A DNA stretch of 38,862 nt, from assembly GCF_001949145.1 (NCBI RefSeq), contig NW_019091423.1:671457-710318 (forward strand), written 5' to 3'. The stretch is from Acanthaster planci (taxonomy: Eukaryota; Echinodermata; Asteroidea; Valvatida; Acanthasteridae). Of the stretch, positions 11,491 to 24,600 are shown piece by piece; position 1 is the stretch's first letter, and every line of letters starts with the position of its first letter. A program made the position numbers and the translations under genes. A model generated the notes under the pieces. The model saw only the letters and a program-made list of their open reading frames with translations, did not search any database and was not told the DNA's origin.

Positions 11491-13745
11491 AAAACAGTGC
11501 CCGTGAACAACAAACACGTTGCTTGCCAGTGCATTATGCATACATGCTTTTCCGTGATAAACATGTATGAGTCATGAGCTTATGGTGACATCATATACAT
11601 GCATATTCATTACTCGCTCTAATATGCTACCCACACCCGCACAGCGGTTGTGGGAACATTGGAGGCTGTCCCTGAAATGATGTGTTTCTGTGGGTTATAA
11701 AGGGGTATTTCCCCATGAGGTCATCAAAATGATGCATTCTAGTCCCATGGTACCATCCTTCCCCCCCCCCAAAAAAATGGAGGTCGTAACTTCTAGGGAT
11801 CGTCTGCGTGCTGTCTTAACTTTTGGCTGGCATTCAACTTTGTGGTGAAATTTGAATGGAATCAGACAATGCGTAGTGTGTTTTTTGCCCCGTTTTTGCC
11901 AAAGTTTGTGTTTTTTGAGCGGTGTTGCGAGTGTTATCATGCAATGCCGCATAGCCTACATACTGTAGCATGTATGACATTGTATGATCGTCATTCAAGC
12001 TCATGCACTTACATGTAGATTGTCATCGCACAAATATGAAAGTTATTGATAAATAACTGTAAGTACCATTCTGTCAAAATATTGTATAAAATGGTGATTT
12101 TGATGATATGGATTGTGGATGTTTGTGGATTTCAAAGACATATCAGTGATGAAAATTCGCCAAGTGTTCGAGAAATTGCATTACATATGCTAAGTAATGC
12201 TAGAACTGAAAATTTCATGAAATCTCTCGTGTCTTGCAAAAAAAAATTCTCGTAATCACATACATGTGCCATTCTCTGTCTGTTCCAATCACAACATTTT
12301 TTGTGTGTCCATAAATAAACTACAGGGAAGAATATACATATTTTTGGGTATGAAAGTAGTCATCGCTTTGAGGTTGAATGGGGTATCAAATGAAAGATCT
12401 TGCTAAGCTTTATCCAATGGGATTATTTTCTGGGCTCATTTTAAATATCTCAAAATTTTGTAACATCCCTACTATATTCCTTTTGAAAGTTGTCCTATAG
12501 AATCTCCTTGTACTGTTGTAGGCCTATTGGAGTTGGCATGTGCGTGGTGCGTTCTACGTGTTGCGTTGCATGCAGACTGATGCCCAATAGGGATGGAGTA
12601 AACTGTCTCATATCCAGGCACCAGCACATGTTTTATGTAGCGGGCATTATCACTTCTCAGTAGGCATTATCAAATGTAAATACATAGTCATGTTGCATAT
12701 TGTTGAATAGGGATACTGTCTGAGGTATTTATGAATCTTTTTTTTTTTTTTTACAGTACTTTGCCCTTGTTTAAAGTATTGCCCTAATATCTGGGACCCA
12801 CAACCAAACCAGCTAACTTAGTCTGAGCTGACAAAATCCGCACTCGAGATAAGCCAGCATTGGGCTTTTTTTTTTTAATCAGTAGCCTAACTACAGCATG
12901 CTGTGTGTGCCAGTGTAACAGCCATGTAAAAAACTGGACTGGTTAACTAAAAATTGAGTGTTCCTTACTTTTAGCGCCCTGTTCCTATGAGAAGGATAAG
13001 TACATGTATAATAAATAAGGAAACTAAGTCAACTTCTACAAAACAACTTGCCTAGATAAGTTGGTGGTGAAAGAAAGATTGTGTATGTGACAAGGGGACA
13101 GAGCTTTGATTTATGAAATAAAAATAATATATATATATGGGTTAAATATGGGTTAAAACAGCAGCGTACATGACGCAACAGAGAGGTGAAACAAAGACAA
13201 ATTAGTGAATTTAGTCTGGTTTCTTGATGAAGACTTCTGATGAATCTCAAGGAATCTGAGTATATCTAAAATGGCTGTGTTGGGTAACCAGCCTTGAAAC
13301 AAAGTGACGTGACCCGACTGAACGGTTGTCATTCAGATTTTTCATGCTGTTGTCCAATTCATGCCCCTTTGAGCCCAGGGGGCCAGTATAGACTAGTCAT
13401 CACTGACCAGTCAGAGACATGAAACAAAAGCCAGTGACAACATCTCGACCTGAAGAATACTGTCCACTGACTTTTGCAAATAGACCTGTTCAGTGTATTG
13501 CATGATACATCTTGCATGATGATACAATTTCTTGTTCTGCGTTGATATAATCTAAATTGCATAGGCTAAATTTCTCATTCATTAGCCAACAAACTGCTGA
13601 AAATGTAAAATGGGGATTCTGTATTTTATTCACAGTTATTGTTATACATGTAAGTGCCTTCACATAGGTTTTTATAATGTGAAATTCAAAGAATTGAATT
13701 TTCATTTTTTGAATAGTTTAAGCACCCATAAGAAACGTTTCTAAG

Positions 13746-15652
13746 ATGCCTGCCAAGAAGGAGGCAATTGTCCTTCAGACGGAAGTGACAAACCAAGAAC
13801 AGTGGGATGCTCTTATGACCATAGAAGGTTTATGTGGTAAGTCCAACAACATCTTTATTCTTGATTTCACGCAACAGGTTTCTGTATTTAGTAGTTCATC
13901 AGTTTTCTCAATGAATTTGATCATTTTGGCACCAGCTGTTGTCGCATAAAAACAGTCTCTTGAAAAATTCACTTCCAGTCATATATAAGTGCATTTCATT
14001 GGAGTATTATAAGTCGAAAAAGTCAAAGAAGTCTAAAAAAGCAGGATATTCAGAAATAGTGGCACAAGTGTAATCTTATGATAAATGTTGCATGGATAGG
14101 ACAGTTCAAATTTAAATGTTGAGAAATTTTGTTTGAGGATTAAAAGTAAGAAATGTTTGTTTACTTGTCAGTTGTTGATGTTTATCAGCGATGGTGTGGC
14201 CCCTGCACAGCCGTTGTCAGTCTTTTCAGACGCTTGAAGAATGAAATCGGCGATGACTTGCTGAAGTTTGCAGTCGTAAGATCAGAGTATTTTAGCAATT
14301 TATAATCATTATTGAAAAATTGGAAATGAAATCAACATGGGGCTTAAAATAGAGTTTTTGCAATCATGATTTTTGTTCATTTTGTATGCGTGTAGCCCTG
14401 TATGTGTTCTTTTTGTACACAAGAACTCTGTGAATGTGACAGTATTCACCTCATGTACCTGTGCACAACATTTGTTTTGTCAGCATTATTATTTCTAATA
14501 TTCCTAAGTCTATTTTGAGGACAGTATCAGACAACTAGATGTCTCTGCCTGGTTTTATGCATCAAGCCGCTTGGCAGACAAGTAGAAAATATATAGCCTA
14601 TGAATGTTTTACCATGGTTTTATGGAATCAAGATGTGAGTTTTGAGGAGGTAAGAAATTTTAAAAATACGCTCAGTCCAGCATCCATAGTATAAACAACT
14701 TGTTTACTATCCTGATATAGGCAGAAGCAGACAACATTGAGAACCTTGAGAAGTACCGTGGTCACTGCGAACCATGCTTCCTATTCTTTGGCACTGGTCA
14801 GTTAGTAGATGTGGTCAGAGGGGCCAATGGACCGGGTCTCCAGAAGTCCATCACAACTCAGCTAGCTGCTGAGCATCGAGTACTGGAAGAAGGTGCTGAG
14901 CGCAAAGTGGTGAGCTTCATTAGTCAACTCATTCTCTGATTCTGTATCTTCTGGAGGAAAGTGCAACATTCGATTAAATCATTTCTTTTTGGGGGAGGGA
15001 ATATGTACTGTAATATTGATGAGATTGGCCTGGTAGGAAATTCTGTGCTTATTTTTTAACATGAAAATGTTTATCAGTGTTTATTTCTGTAACAAAACCA
15101 TTGATTACTCAAAGTGCCAACATGTTACACCTGAGCTTGCAAGTGTTAAGAAATTTCAGTTTGAGAAATGGGAGTCAAACCCCAGACATTTTAATGAATT
15201 CTTCAGGACCAGATTACGGTACCTCTCATCCAAAATCTTTCGAAATTCTTTTTTTAAATCCTCCAAAACTTAACAGAAGGATTTTGAAGCCTTGAGGAAG
15301 TTAGAGCTCTACGTCTGTTAATTTGGGACTTGATTCCCTCGTAAGTTCAAGTACAAAGAATGTGCCATTATGTCACTCTACCATGAGGACTTTTATAGGA
15401 TTTGGGAAGGTTCTTAAATCAACTACCGGCACTGAAGGGTTTAGGCATGAAGACTGAAAACCAAGTCTGCTTGCAACCCTGGCAAGGTTCAAGCCTGGGC
15501 AGGAGTGCATCAAAGTGTTGTTCATTGCACGGATCTGGTTTGTTGTCTTGGATAGATTAAGGATCCTGTTTTGGCAGCTGTGGAGGCTAAGGAGCAAGAA
15601 GCAGCTGAAGCTGAGGCAGCTGAGAAACGTAAACAAGAAGAAGAAGCCAAGA
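13746..15652 (+). other. NME8: NME8 segment: thioredoxin domain and charged linker exons
   Basis: Exon 1 (13746-13836) gives residues 1-30. Exon 2 (14172-14275) carries [12 protein letters not shown], the intact redox pair Cys39/Cys42. Exon 3 (14721-14909) gives [20 protein letters not shown] and the end of the domain, with the family's FAVAEADNI junction intact across the splice. Exon 4 (15562-15652) is an Ala/Glu/Lys-rich helix ([20 protein letters not shown]), probably a short coiled coil or charged linker to NDPK1. Retention of both cysteines suggests redox competence, as in the dynein-associated thioredoxins; activity is inferred. Confidence 0.88.
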
Positions 15653-18600
15653 GTAAGACATACTTTCTTGTCTTAGTTGTCATCTTGACTGCATCTCAAC
15701 AGATCGAGCTTGGAAGTATAGATTCAATATATGACAGTTTTCTTGGGAGTAAAGCTAGACAAGCCACATTGAACTGATAAATGTTAGAACTAAGGATGCC
15801 ATCTTTGGCTGTATTCTAAACATCTGGATATGAAATTAATTGTAAACTATTTTAGTGATATTTCATGGAAGGTCAGACTTATTATGACAATTACATCAAT
15901 ATTTTGTATTATATTAAAGTAAAAGAGATAAAAATTGAAGCAAAAGGTCATAAAGTCAGGAATGTTATTGGTTAAAAACTTTAGTCCAATTTATATAACC
16001 ACGACGTTGTTTTTTAAGATTTGCAGCAGACTAGCAGTTTGAATTTTAAAATATTTTGTCCCATATTCAAGTATTTTGTCTCACACTAGCCAGTCTGATC
16101 TCTTACATGCTACTTTACCAACACCAATTTTGTCTAAAATCCTAAGTATGTGTAATTGTTCTTTTCTTTCTCTTCCCGACTGTGTCGAGAATTTGCTGTA
16201 ATGGATGTGCAAAACCTTGTAGACCATGCACTCAATCTTTTTGTCCATTCCTCTAAGCATCCCCTCCCCTTTAATGATCACAGCCCCACCCTCCTCATTT
16301 CATCCCCCTCCTCTTCCCCAGTTCACCCCTCCCCTACCTAACCTGCACTCCTGCACTTTTTCCCTTCATCCTACAGTAGGGGAAATAATCAGTGGGGAGG
16401 AGAAATGCATGGATGTGTCTGTTAGGCCAGTCAGTGAGAATACTCTACAGCAAATGTTTACTGGTATACAAGCACAGAGCAGTAGGTCTAGAACAGGTAC
16501 ATGTGTTAGCTTCGCATGTAATTGACCGAGGGATGCTTTGGTAATGGATGATTGGTTTTTGGTCCTAAAATGCATGTGGTTTAGTGTTGTTGTTTGGCTG
16601 GGAGTGTGACTGTTTGTCAGGTTGTAGTTCCATGGATTATTTGGTTGGCTTTTGTTGATTTTCCAGTTCACAGATAGTTAGGATATTTTGGATTAAATTT
16701 GCTTGCCTCCTGGAATTTAAGGATGTTTTTTTAAGGAGGGATTAGGAATAATGTGTGTTCAGAAAAATAGTAACATGGTTTCCTTAATAGAAATGTTGGT
16801 GTTCCAAGAAAAGTTGTCTCTTTCATTTGAAGGGTTCCTTTTGCCTGGACCTTTTTTTGTGGACCTTTTCTCAAATCTGGATAATACTAATAAATTTCAT
16901 GGACTAATTCATGTCTTAACCTCCTTTTTAAAGTGATTTCAAGGTTCCCTGTTGCACAGTTGGTCCATTTTTTTTCTACTTGTTATTTTGGTCAGAAAAA
17001 ATTTTAAGTTTTCAAAATGGGGGCTCAGTTTGTAAATATTGAAATTGAATTTAGTAAACTAACTTTATTATTTGGCCAGTGCCTGAATAGATAATCAAAA
17101 TTGTGAACAATTATGATTGCCATTATCATCGTCCATTTATTGTTAAAAGTAAATTTATCAAACTAACTCATTTGACTGTACCAATGTCTTTCAATTCCTG
17201 ACCTCTGATAACATGTCTTAAACCTTACAGAGCCTGTACCCAAGGAAGTCACAGTTGTGCTAATCAAACCAGATGCAGTCAAAGAAGGCAAAGTTGAAGA
17301 AATTATCCAGAAAGTAAGGAAAATCTGGCTTTTTTCCCCACCTGTATATATTTTATTAATTTTTCCCCAAAATGCAGTGAAAGAGTTTGTGTTTTAACCA
17401 ACTGTGTTGTCATTGAGTCAATATCTGACATAGGTTGTAATATATTTGAAATGCACCCCCAAGGATGTTTTTAGATTGGAAGGTGAAGTTTCATATATAT
17501 TCAGTGTGAGAACGAACATGAATAGGATATGTGGCATTAGATCAGATATTGGCATTGAACATTCGCAAAAGTTAAACACATTCCAAGTTTCCAACATAAA
17601 TGAATTTTACTGCAAATGTTTCGTTATGTCAATTTGCTTAGTTTTGCATTTACTTGAAGGATAAACCAACCTTCAAGGTGGCAAGTAACAAGCCCTTTTT
17701 TGTCAGTGTTATGAGATGTGGAATAACCTGTTCTTTATTTTCCCTACAACAAGCACTTTCACATCACCAAATCCTATAGCCATTTGACTGGAAAAGTTCT
17801 ATTGCCTTAACCCTAACCCTCCTCAATCCTCCAACAGGTGAAGGATTCAGGAGGGTTAGGGTTAATGCATTGAGTTCTATTGTGAAGCTTTATCAAGTTT
17901 AATAAGAATGTGTTATAAAAGTGCTGTAAAAATAGAGATAGGCTAAAGGATAAGAAGCGTGCCGTCATTGTTTGGGTGAAAATGCCTTTTTTATTTTTCG
18001 AAGTTAATGGATAATGGCCTGGAGGTTTTGGCTCAAGAAGAAAAGACGTTAAGAGAGGAAGAGGCAAGGGAATTCTACAAGGAACATGAAGAGGAGGTCA
18101 GTCAACTCATTCTTTAAAATTCACGTCAACCTCGGTACATTAACATGATTAAGTGTCATCAGTGTTTGCATTGACTTAACTCTTGGGAACATGGTGAATT
18201 CAGAGCCAGATGTTATGACACTGTTGTCATTCTTTTAAACTTGCTTCTCTTAAAGACTTTTTCTCTGACATGGTCACCTCTAAATTAAATTGATAATTTA
18301 ATGTAATATATTTGTAGTTATATGTCAATTATAATCATAATTATGTTCTAACAGTTAAAGTTATATTTGGTGTATTGTCTGTGGCAACAGCCAAAATAAA
18401 GATTGTATGAAGACTATTTTATTTCTCATCAAAATTTTTCCAAAATATTTGAAGCTTATTATTAAACAGTGTGTGGATTTTTTTTATCAATTCTCAGGAA
18501 CACTTCGATGCACTCGTGCAGTTCATGTCAAGTGGACCAAGTCACATCCTTGTATTAACCAAAGGAGACACAGGTGAAGGGGTGGTACATGAAGTACGTG

Positions 18601-21600
18601 CTCTCATTGGACCAAAAGATGTAGAGGTTGCCAAGGAGGAAGCACCAGACAGGTAAAAGATCTGGACCATTTTGTTACTGTACAAGATATCCTTTAGGAA
18701 CAGTCTTTAAATAATCAGTAACAGTGTTGTAGTCGAGACCATCACAAGACCATGCACAAAACCATGCAGAAGACCAGTCACAAGACCATGCACAAAACCA
18801 TGCAGAAGACCAGTCACAAGATCACGCACAAAACCATGCAGAAGACCAGTCACAAAACCATGCACAAAACCATGCAGAAGACTAGTCACAAGACCATGCA
18901 CAAAACCATGCAGAAGACCAGTCACAAGATCATGCACAAAACCATGCAGAAGACCATGCACAAAACCATGCAGAAGACCAGTCACAAGACCATGCACAAA
19001 ACCATGCAGAAGAACAGTCACAAGACCATGCACAAAACCATGCAGAAGAACAGTCACAAGACCATGCACAAAACCATGCAGAAGAACAGTCACAAGTAAC
19101 AGGGTGAACAATATGACAAAGGAGTGCTTTTGTTGCAGTTCATTTGAATAGCTTGTGACTTGACTTCAGACTGAAGGTCCTGTGTTGGTCATGTGCTGGT
19201 CTTGTGTGGTGTTGTGAGGGTCTTAAGGGGTCTCAACTACAACACTGATCATTAAATATTCAAGTAGAAAGTGTATGGTAAGTGATGACTTCTTGTCTGT
19301 TGCAGTCTACGAGCTTTGTATGGAACAGACACAACAATGAATGCTTTGCATGGAGCAGATTCAGGAGAGCGTGCTGCAAGGTAATGATATCATCATACAT
19401 CGTGCTCCTATAAAAAAGCAAGTAGAGTGAATCTAATATATATCAAAAATAAGATCTTGTAATTGTCTGGTTTGCTTGGCTATTTGCATTAACAGGTGAT
19501 TAAGGTACAAACTTTGTGAAGCTTTTATGTTCTTTGTTACACAGTGTATATATTTTGTCCACACATCACTAGATCACTGATGAATAATAAGCCAGTATGT
19601 AACGTCTCAGATGGAATGCCAGTTTGTTAACTGCACTAATAATTCTGTATAAAAGTGGTCCAACTGTTGGTTTCTCTGTCAGGTTACAAATGCTTTGTTT
19701 TGTCATAAGGTGTTATTAATATTTATCAGTCATTTTCTGGATTTGACAACAAGCTATTTTGCCACAGCTCAAATCGTTGAGAATTTAGGCTGACACCTCG
19801 TCATTTTTCTTGCATTCTGCAGAGAATTGTCATTTTTCTTCCCCAACTTTGCCATACCCATCGTGCCTGGCACAGGACCACCTCCCCAAGTCCAGAAAAC
19901 TTTGGCTCTTGTCAGACCAGATGCCCTCAAGGAACATAAAGGTAGGTCAATTGATGGTCACAAAACAAACAAGTATTTCTTGCTGAGACAATAGTTTTTT
20001 CTAATACTTGGTTTATAACCTGTCCTGATCTTTGCTGAGGCAAATATTACCATTGTAGAAGGATCAGACTACTTTTATTTGTCTTTCCTACATGGTATGT
20101 TGTCAGTTTTGTTTGTCAAAGTTTTTTAACAACGCCTTTCTAAATCAGGACTTTGGCTTTTGAGTATGTTCCTGTATTGTCCGTTTTTCACTTTGCATCT
20201 TACCTAACTCCTGTTATTCTATTTTGTCAGACATCTGTCTATCATCGACCGTCTGTGTAATTTAATAAATGTATGTAGTTATATGGAAATAAACGTTGAG
20301 ATGAAAACAAAAATAGCACCAAAAGGGTGCACAATAAAAGCCAGATATGCTGGTATTTTTGGTTGTAATATATCCTATAACTCATCTCTCTTTTCCCTTG
20401 TGTCCTGTGTTTCCATTAGATGCCATCATTGAGAAGATCAAGGCAGCGGGTTTTGAGGTCTGCCTTCAGAAAGAGATCCAGCTGACTGAAGACCAGGCCA
20501 AAGAATTCTACAAGCAACAGGAGGGACAGCCTCACTTTGAAGAGCTCATTAACCACATGACATCGTGAGTCATCCACCCTTTGCTCTGTAGAATTCTGAT
20601 TAAAACTTAAGACATGCTTCCTAATCGGTCTCTTTGTGTTTGTGTGCTCTCAGGGGTCCTGTGTTAGCATTGGGTCTTGCCAAGGAAGAAGCTATTCAGC
20701 ATTGGAGGAACATGTTAGGACCTAAAGAAGTAGAGGTGGCAAAGCAAGAAGCACCTGATAGGTAGGTAGAGTAAACAAGGTGCACAAGTGCACCCTCATT
20801 GGTGAGGAAGGGACAGGCCGTGTTAACACTTGACTGACATTGACATTGTGCATCCGTGCAAAGATACTACAGATTGGTGCAGAGTGAGATGAAAATCCTG
20901 CATTCTCTCTGCCATAAATCAGTCATTCTCTGGGCCTAAATCCTGCATTCTCTCTGCCATAAATCAGCCATTCTCTGGGCCTAAATCCTGCATTCTCTCT
21001 GCCATAAAATCAGTCATTCTCTGGGCCTAAATCAGCCATTCTCTGGGCCTAAATCAGTAATTCTCTCTGCCATAAATCAGTCATTCTCTGGGCCTAAATC
21101 AGTGCATGCGGTGTGTAGTCCTCACAAGACTTCATTGCTAATTCACAAAACGTCCTCTCATAAATACACCAAGTCCGCAGACTAGTGCATTAATCATTGA
21201 ATGCCGCCTTCAAAGACTAAGAGTCCAGACTAGGATTTTGTCACAAGCACTAACTTTCTTTTTCAGTAGGCCTCATTACTGATGACATCGCCCTTTGTTT
21301 ACATGTGCACTTTCTTGTGGGAGTTACGAATGGATAATTGGATTTGAAGTGCTGAAGGAAAACATATACACCCATATAACAAAACATAAAGCATGACAAT
21401 CATCATTATGTTTACTGGCATTTTAGGGATAAGTGTCCAACTTGACCGAATGCATACATGTACACCTTGGTTATTTCAACACTGCAAACTTCATGTCTGT
21501 GAAAGTTAACTCAGCCATGTGATTAATATGCCAGTCAGGCAGACTCATGCTTACTTATTTGAAAGATTTCTTTTGATTTACTAATCTTAAAATGTCATGG

Positions 21601-24600
21601 CCTTATTGCCTTCAGATGGTACATTTTAGGTGTGCTGGGTCATGTCAGGGTGAAAAAATAAATAATAAACATTCAGGTTATTGGAAAATAGACAAAATGT
21701 ACTTGTATTAAACAGTGCATATCCTTTGCATACAGACAGTTAACTGTGGTAACCATAACCCATGTGTCTTTGTTGTAGCTTGCGTGCCCAGTTCAGCCTC
21801 CCTGATTCATCCATCAACTGTGTTCATGGCAGTGATTCAATGGAGTCAGCACAGAAAGAACTCAATTATTTCTTCCCAACAGAGAACACGTTAGCCGTCA
21901 TCAAACCAGATGCATCAGTTGAACATAAAGGTAGAAAGAGAATACTTGGTTTTCTTGACTTGGTTCAGTGCTTCTTTTCAACATGGGTTGATTGTTGGAA
22001 GAAACAGCGGATTAACCCTCCTCTCTGGATAAAGTAAAATGCCACAAATACAGCAGATACTGCCATCTTTGGGCTGGGAAAATAATCTGGGAAAAATTGT
22101 TACGCAGTATTGCCTAATAACTGAGCTTTCTTTGTTTAAATGTTCATTTCGCACCTTTTATAATAATGATTTTTTACCAAGTTTTTTATATTTATGAAAA
22201 CATTTGGCCATTTTAGAATTTCTTTCAACCTGTGAAGATTTTCAGCCCTGTCCCAATTGGGGAGACGGAAATTGTACTCCAGTGCATTTTGAATTGTATT
22301 CTGATAAGTGTGAGTTTCTTCTGAACAGATGCTATCATTGAGAAGATTCATGAAGCTGGTTTCAACATTGCCTGTCAGAAGGATGTGGAATTGGATAGGG
22401 AGTTAGCAGAGCAACTCTACAAGGAACATGAAGGCAAAGAGTTCTTTGACAGTCTTATGGATCACATGACAAGGTTATCTACAAGCTTCTTACAATGTTC
22501 TTTTCTCCCTTGAGAATGTTTTGCAGTACTGTGACAAGACAATCTTGGCATTTGCAACTGAATTATCAAAAACACTATCCACCACCCAAAAAATTAAGAA
22601 ATAAAACAGAAAACAACATGTTTTTCAGGAAGGAAGGTATCCTTAGTTGTTTCCCAATAATGAACTTCTAATCAATTCTGATTTCTACTAAAGTTAAGTT
22701 TGTCAGGAAATGTAGACAGTATTTTAAGTGGCCCTATTCTTAACTAAATAGAAAATGCATGATTCATAATTTACACGTTAGTGACATTTTGAGTCTATTT
22801 CAGATTTAAAAAAAAAATCTCAATTGCCCAATTTTGCATGGAAAGCAGATTCTCCCAACTTATTACCTTCAACACACCAATAGCAGCTGCATTAAAACTA
22901 ATTGTATACTGCATTCCAACATCACAGTCCAAGATTTGACAGCTCTTGTGTTGACAGATGCTGTGTATGGCATTTATTCTACTAGTTATCATTTCAGCCC
23001 TTTTTTTCCTTTTTTGTCTTTTGATTTCTGTGTCCGAGTGTTTTGTAATGGCTGTGTCCTTGAGATGATAACACTTTGATGCACTGAGGTCCCTATGATG
23101 GAAACCATGCAGAGATCATTAAATTTACATGGAATATCATGAACATTATCATGTACCGATGTGCTCAAGCCCATAATTCATGAATAAATTTACTTCATCA
23201 AGTACATGTCATTTAGTTGGTGTTTTTTGGGGGGAGTCATTTTGGGGAGGTCAAATTTTGCGAGCTGTGTGCATTTCCTTTTATAGTGTTGTAGAGAGAT
23301 CTTTGATCCCTTGGGGCAAACCATGATAAGCAGTGAATACTCATATTTACAATAATTCTCTCCGAGATTTTTTGATGTGTATTCTGTCTTTGATTAACCC
23401 TAACACTCCTCAGTCCTCCAACAGGTGAAGGATTGAGGAGTGTTAGGGTTAAGGAGTTTGGTCAAGCCTTAAATCCTAGGTATAGACCAAGTGTACATTG
23501 ATTTTCATCATGCAGCCCATGAACATTTCATTCCATCGCAATCAAGATGTATTAAGAATCTGCAAGACAAGAGTCCAGTGTGAATAAAAAACATCAGTGT
23601 ACTGTCATTCCAAATGGGTTTTAAGGTGTAGAAAGTCAGTAAGAAAACGGTGCATGATTGCATTTGGACACAGTGCAGGACAAATGTCTGTGCATTTTCT
23701 GGAATGATCAGGTGGAAATTGGTAATTGTTTTGTGATTACTAATAGTGCTTCAAACTGGCCAACTTAACATTGATGCTGACATTGCTTTTTGAAATCTGT
23801 TGTGCTGTTTTCAGCTTTGCCTTCCTCATTGACCATGTCCCTTCCTCCCCTCATACCATCTATGCAGGCAGTGTATCTAGGATCTCACCCAAGGTGGAAG
23901 GAGAGAATGTTGAGACTTGGTCAAGGTGGATTTCAAATCCACTCTGTAAAATCTTAGCATCCTCTCGTCAGTTTGTAGTCTATGGGTTAGATCTGGTATA
24001 CCTTTCCCTGTCATTTCACTCCCAACTCACGGCTTATCTCTGTCCCATCAGTGGCCCCTCAATGATTATGGTGTTATCGCGAGAGGATGCTGTAGAAGGC
24101 TGGCGTACCATTATGGGTCCTACTGATCCTGAAGTAGCTCGAGAACAAGCCCCAGACTCCCTGCGTGCACTGTTAGGGAAGGATGTCTTACACAATGCCA
24201 TCCATGGCAGCTCCAATAAAGACCATGCCAAGGAGAAGATACAAAAGCTCTTCCCTGAAGTTGGGATTGAAGAGGATGGCTCTATCACAGGTAAGAGGCT
24301 TACTGTGGAAGTAGTCATTTTTTGGTGCTTTTAACTAACTGACTCGTGAATCACAGTGACCTTCTTGGAGAAACTATCCTTGATACAATTTTAACTCTAA
24401 TAATTTCCACGTTAGAGGTTTCAGGCTAACTCTGATTGCCTTCAAGTTATTTTTAGAGGTCGTAGGTTGAGTATGGTTTTTGCATGAAGGCCATTGTGTG
24501 ACACATTTTATGTTATGGTCAACCATAGCTGTTGCACTTATCTCTATAGTTGTTATACTTTGCACATTTAACAACTGTTAACTGCTGTGACATGGGATAT

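Larger units (their letters stand above)
9031..13745. other. Intergenic / NME8 upstream region
   Basis: No convincing protein-coding exon was found. It holds the candidate promoter cluster near 9.7 kb, the palindrome at 10065, the 71-bp minisatellite with the assembly gap, T homopolymer runs near 12740 and 12870, a short AT microsatellite near 13130, and three copies of TACATGTA at 12010, 13011 and 13645. A non-coding NME8 first exon may be somewhere here. A possible acceptor AG precedes about 30 bases of likely 5' UTR just before the ATG at 13746. Confidence 0.4.
17231..19380 (+). other. NME8: NME8 segment: first NDPK domain exons
   Basis: Exons 17231-17313, 18004-18096, 18498-18652 and 19306-19380, plus the start of 19823-19941, encode [51 protein letters not shown] and [13 protein letters not shown]. 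The nucleotide-binding Lys of KPDA, the Arg of the VRALIGP stretch, the Arg of SLRAL, the Asn of NALHG and the phosphorylated-type His (residue 284) are present. The position that is Thr in canonical NDPKs (GxTxP) is Lys in GPKDV. Whether the domain is catalytically active cannot be told. Confidence 0.88.

Noticed and set aside
10889-11564. Open frames of 170-220 codons
   Set aside because: They mostly cross the run of Ns; the ends are minisatellite sequence.
17807-17865. Interstitial telomere (TTAGGG-type) sequence
   Set aside because: GGGTTAGGGTTAA looks telomeric, but it is only the arm of a palindrome, present as the inverse on the other side and not tandemly repeated.
18707-19111. Long open frames on both strands (HGFVHGLV-type and HKTMQKTS-type repeats)
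   Set aside because: They are translations of a 12-bp tandem repeat inside a transposon in an intron. Multiples of three keep all copies open, and there is no non-repetitive coding sequence.
23771-24051. A 280-base open stretch running in frame into NME8 exon 24052-24290
   Set aside because: It breaks NDPK homology, since the Ser-Gly-Pro junction matches a splice at 24051. The composition is intron-like and nothing resembles it in the NDPK family. It is treated as a chance opening of the intron.
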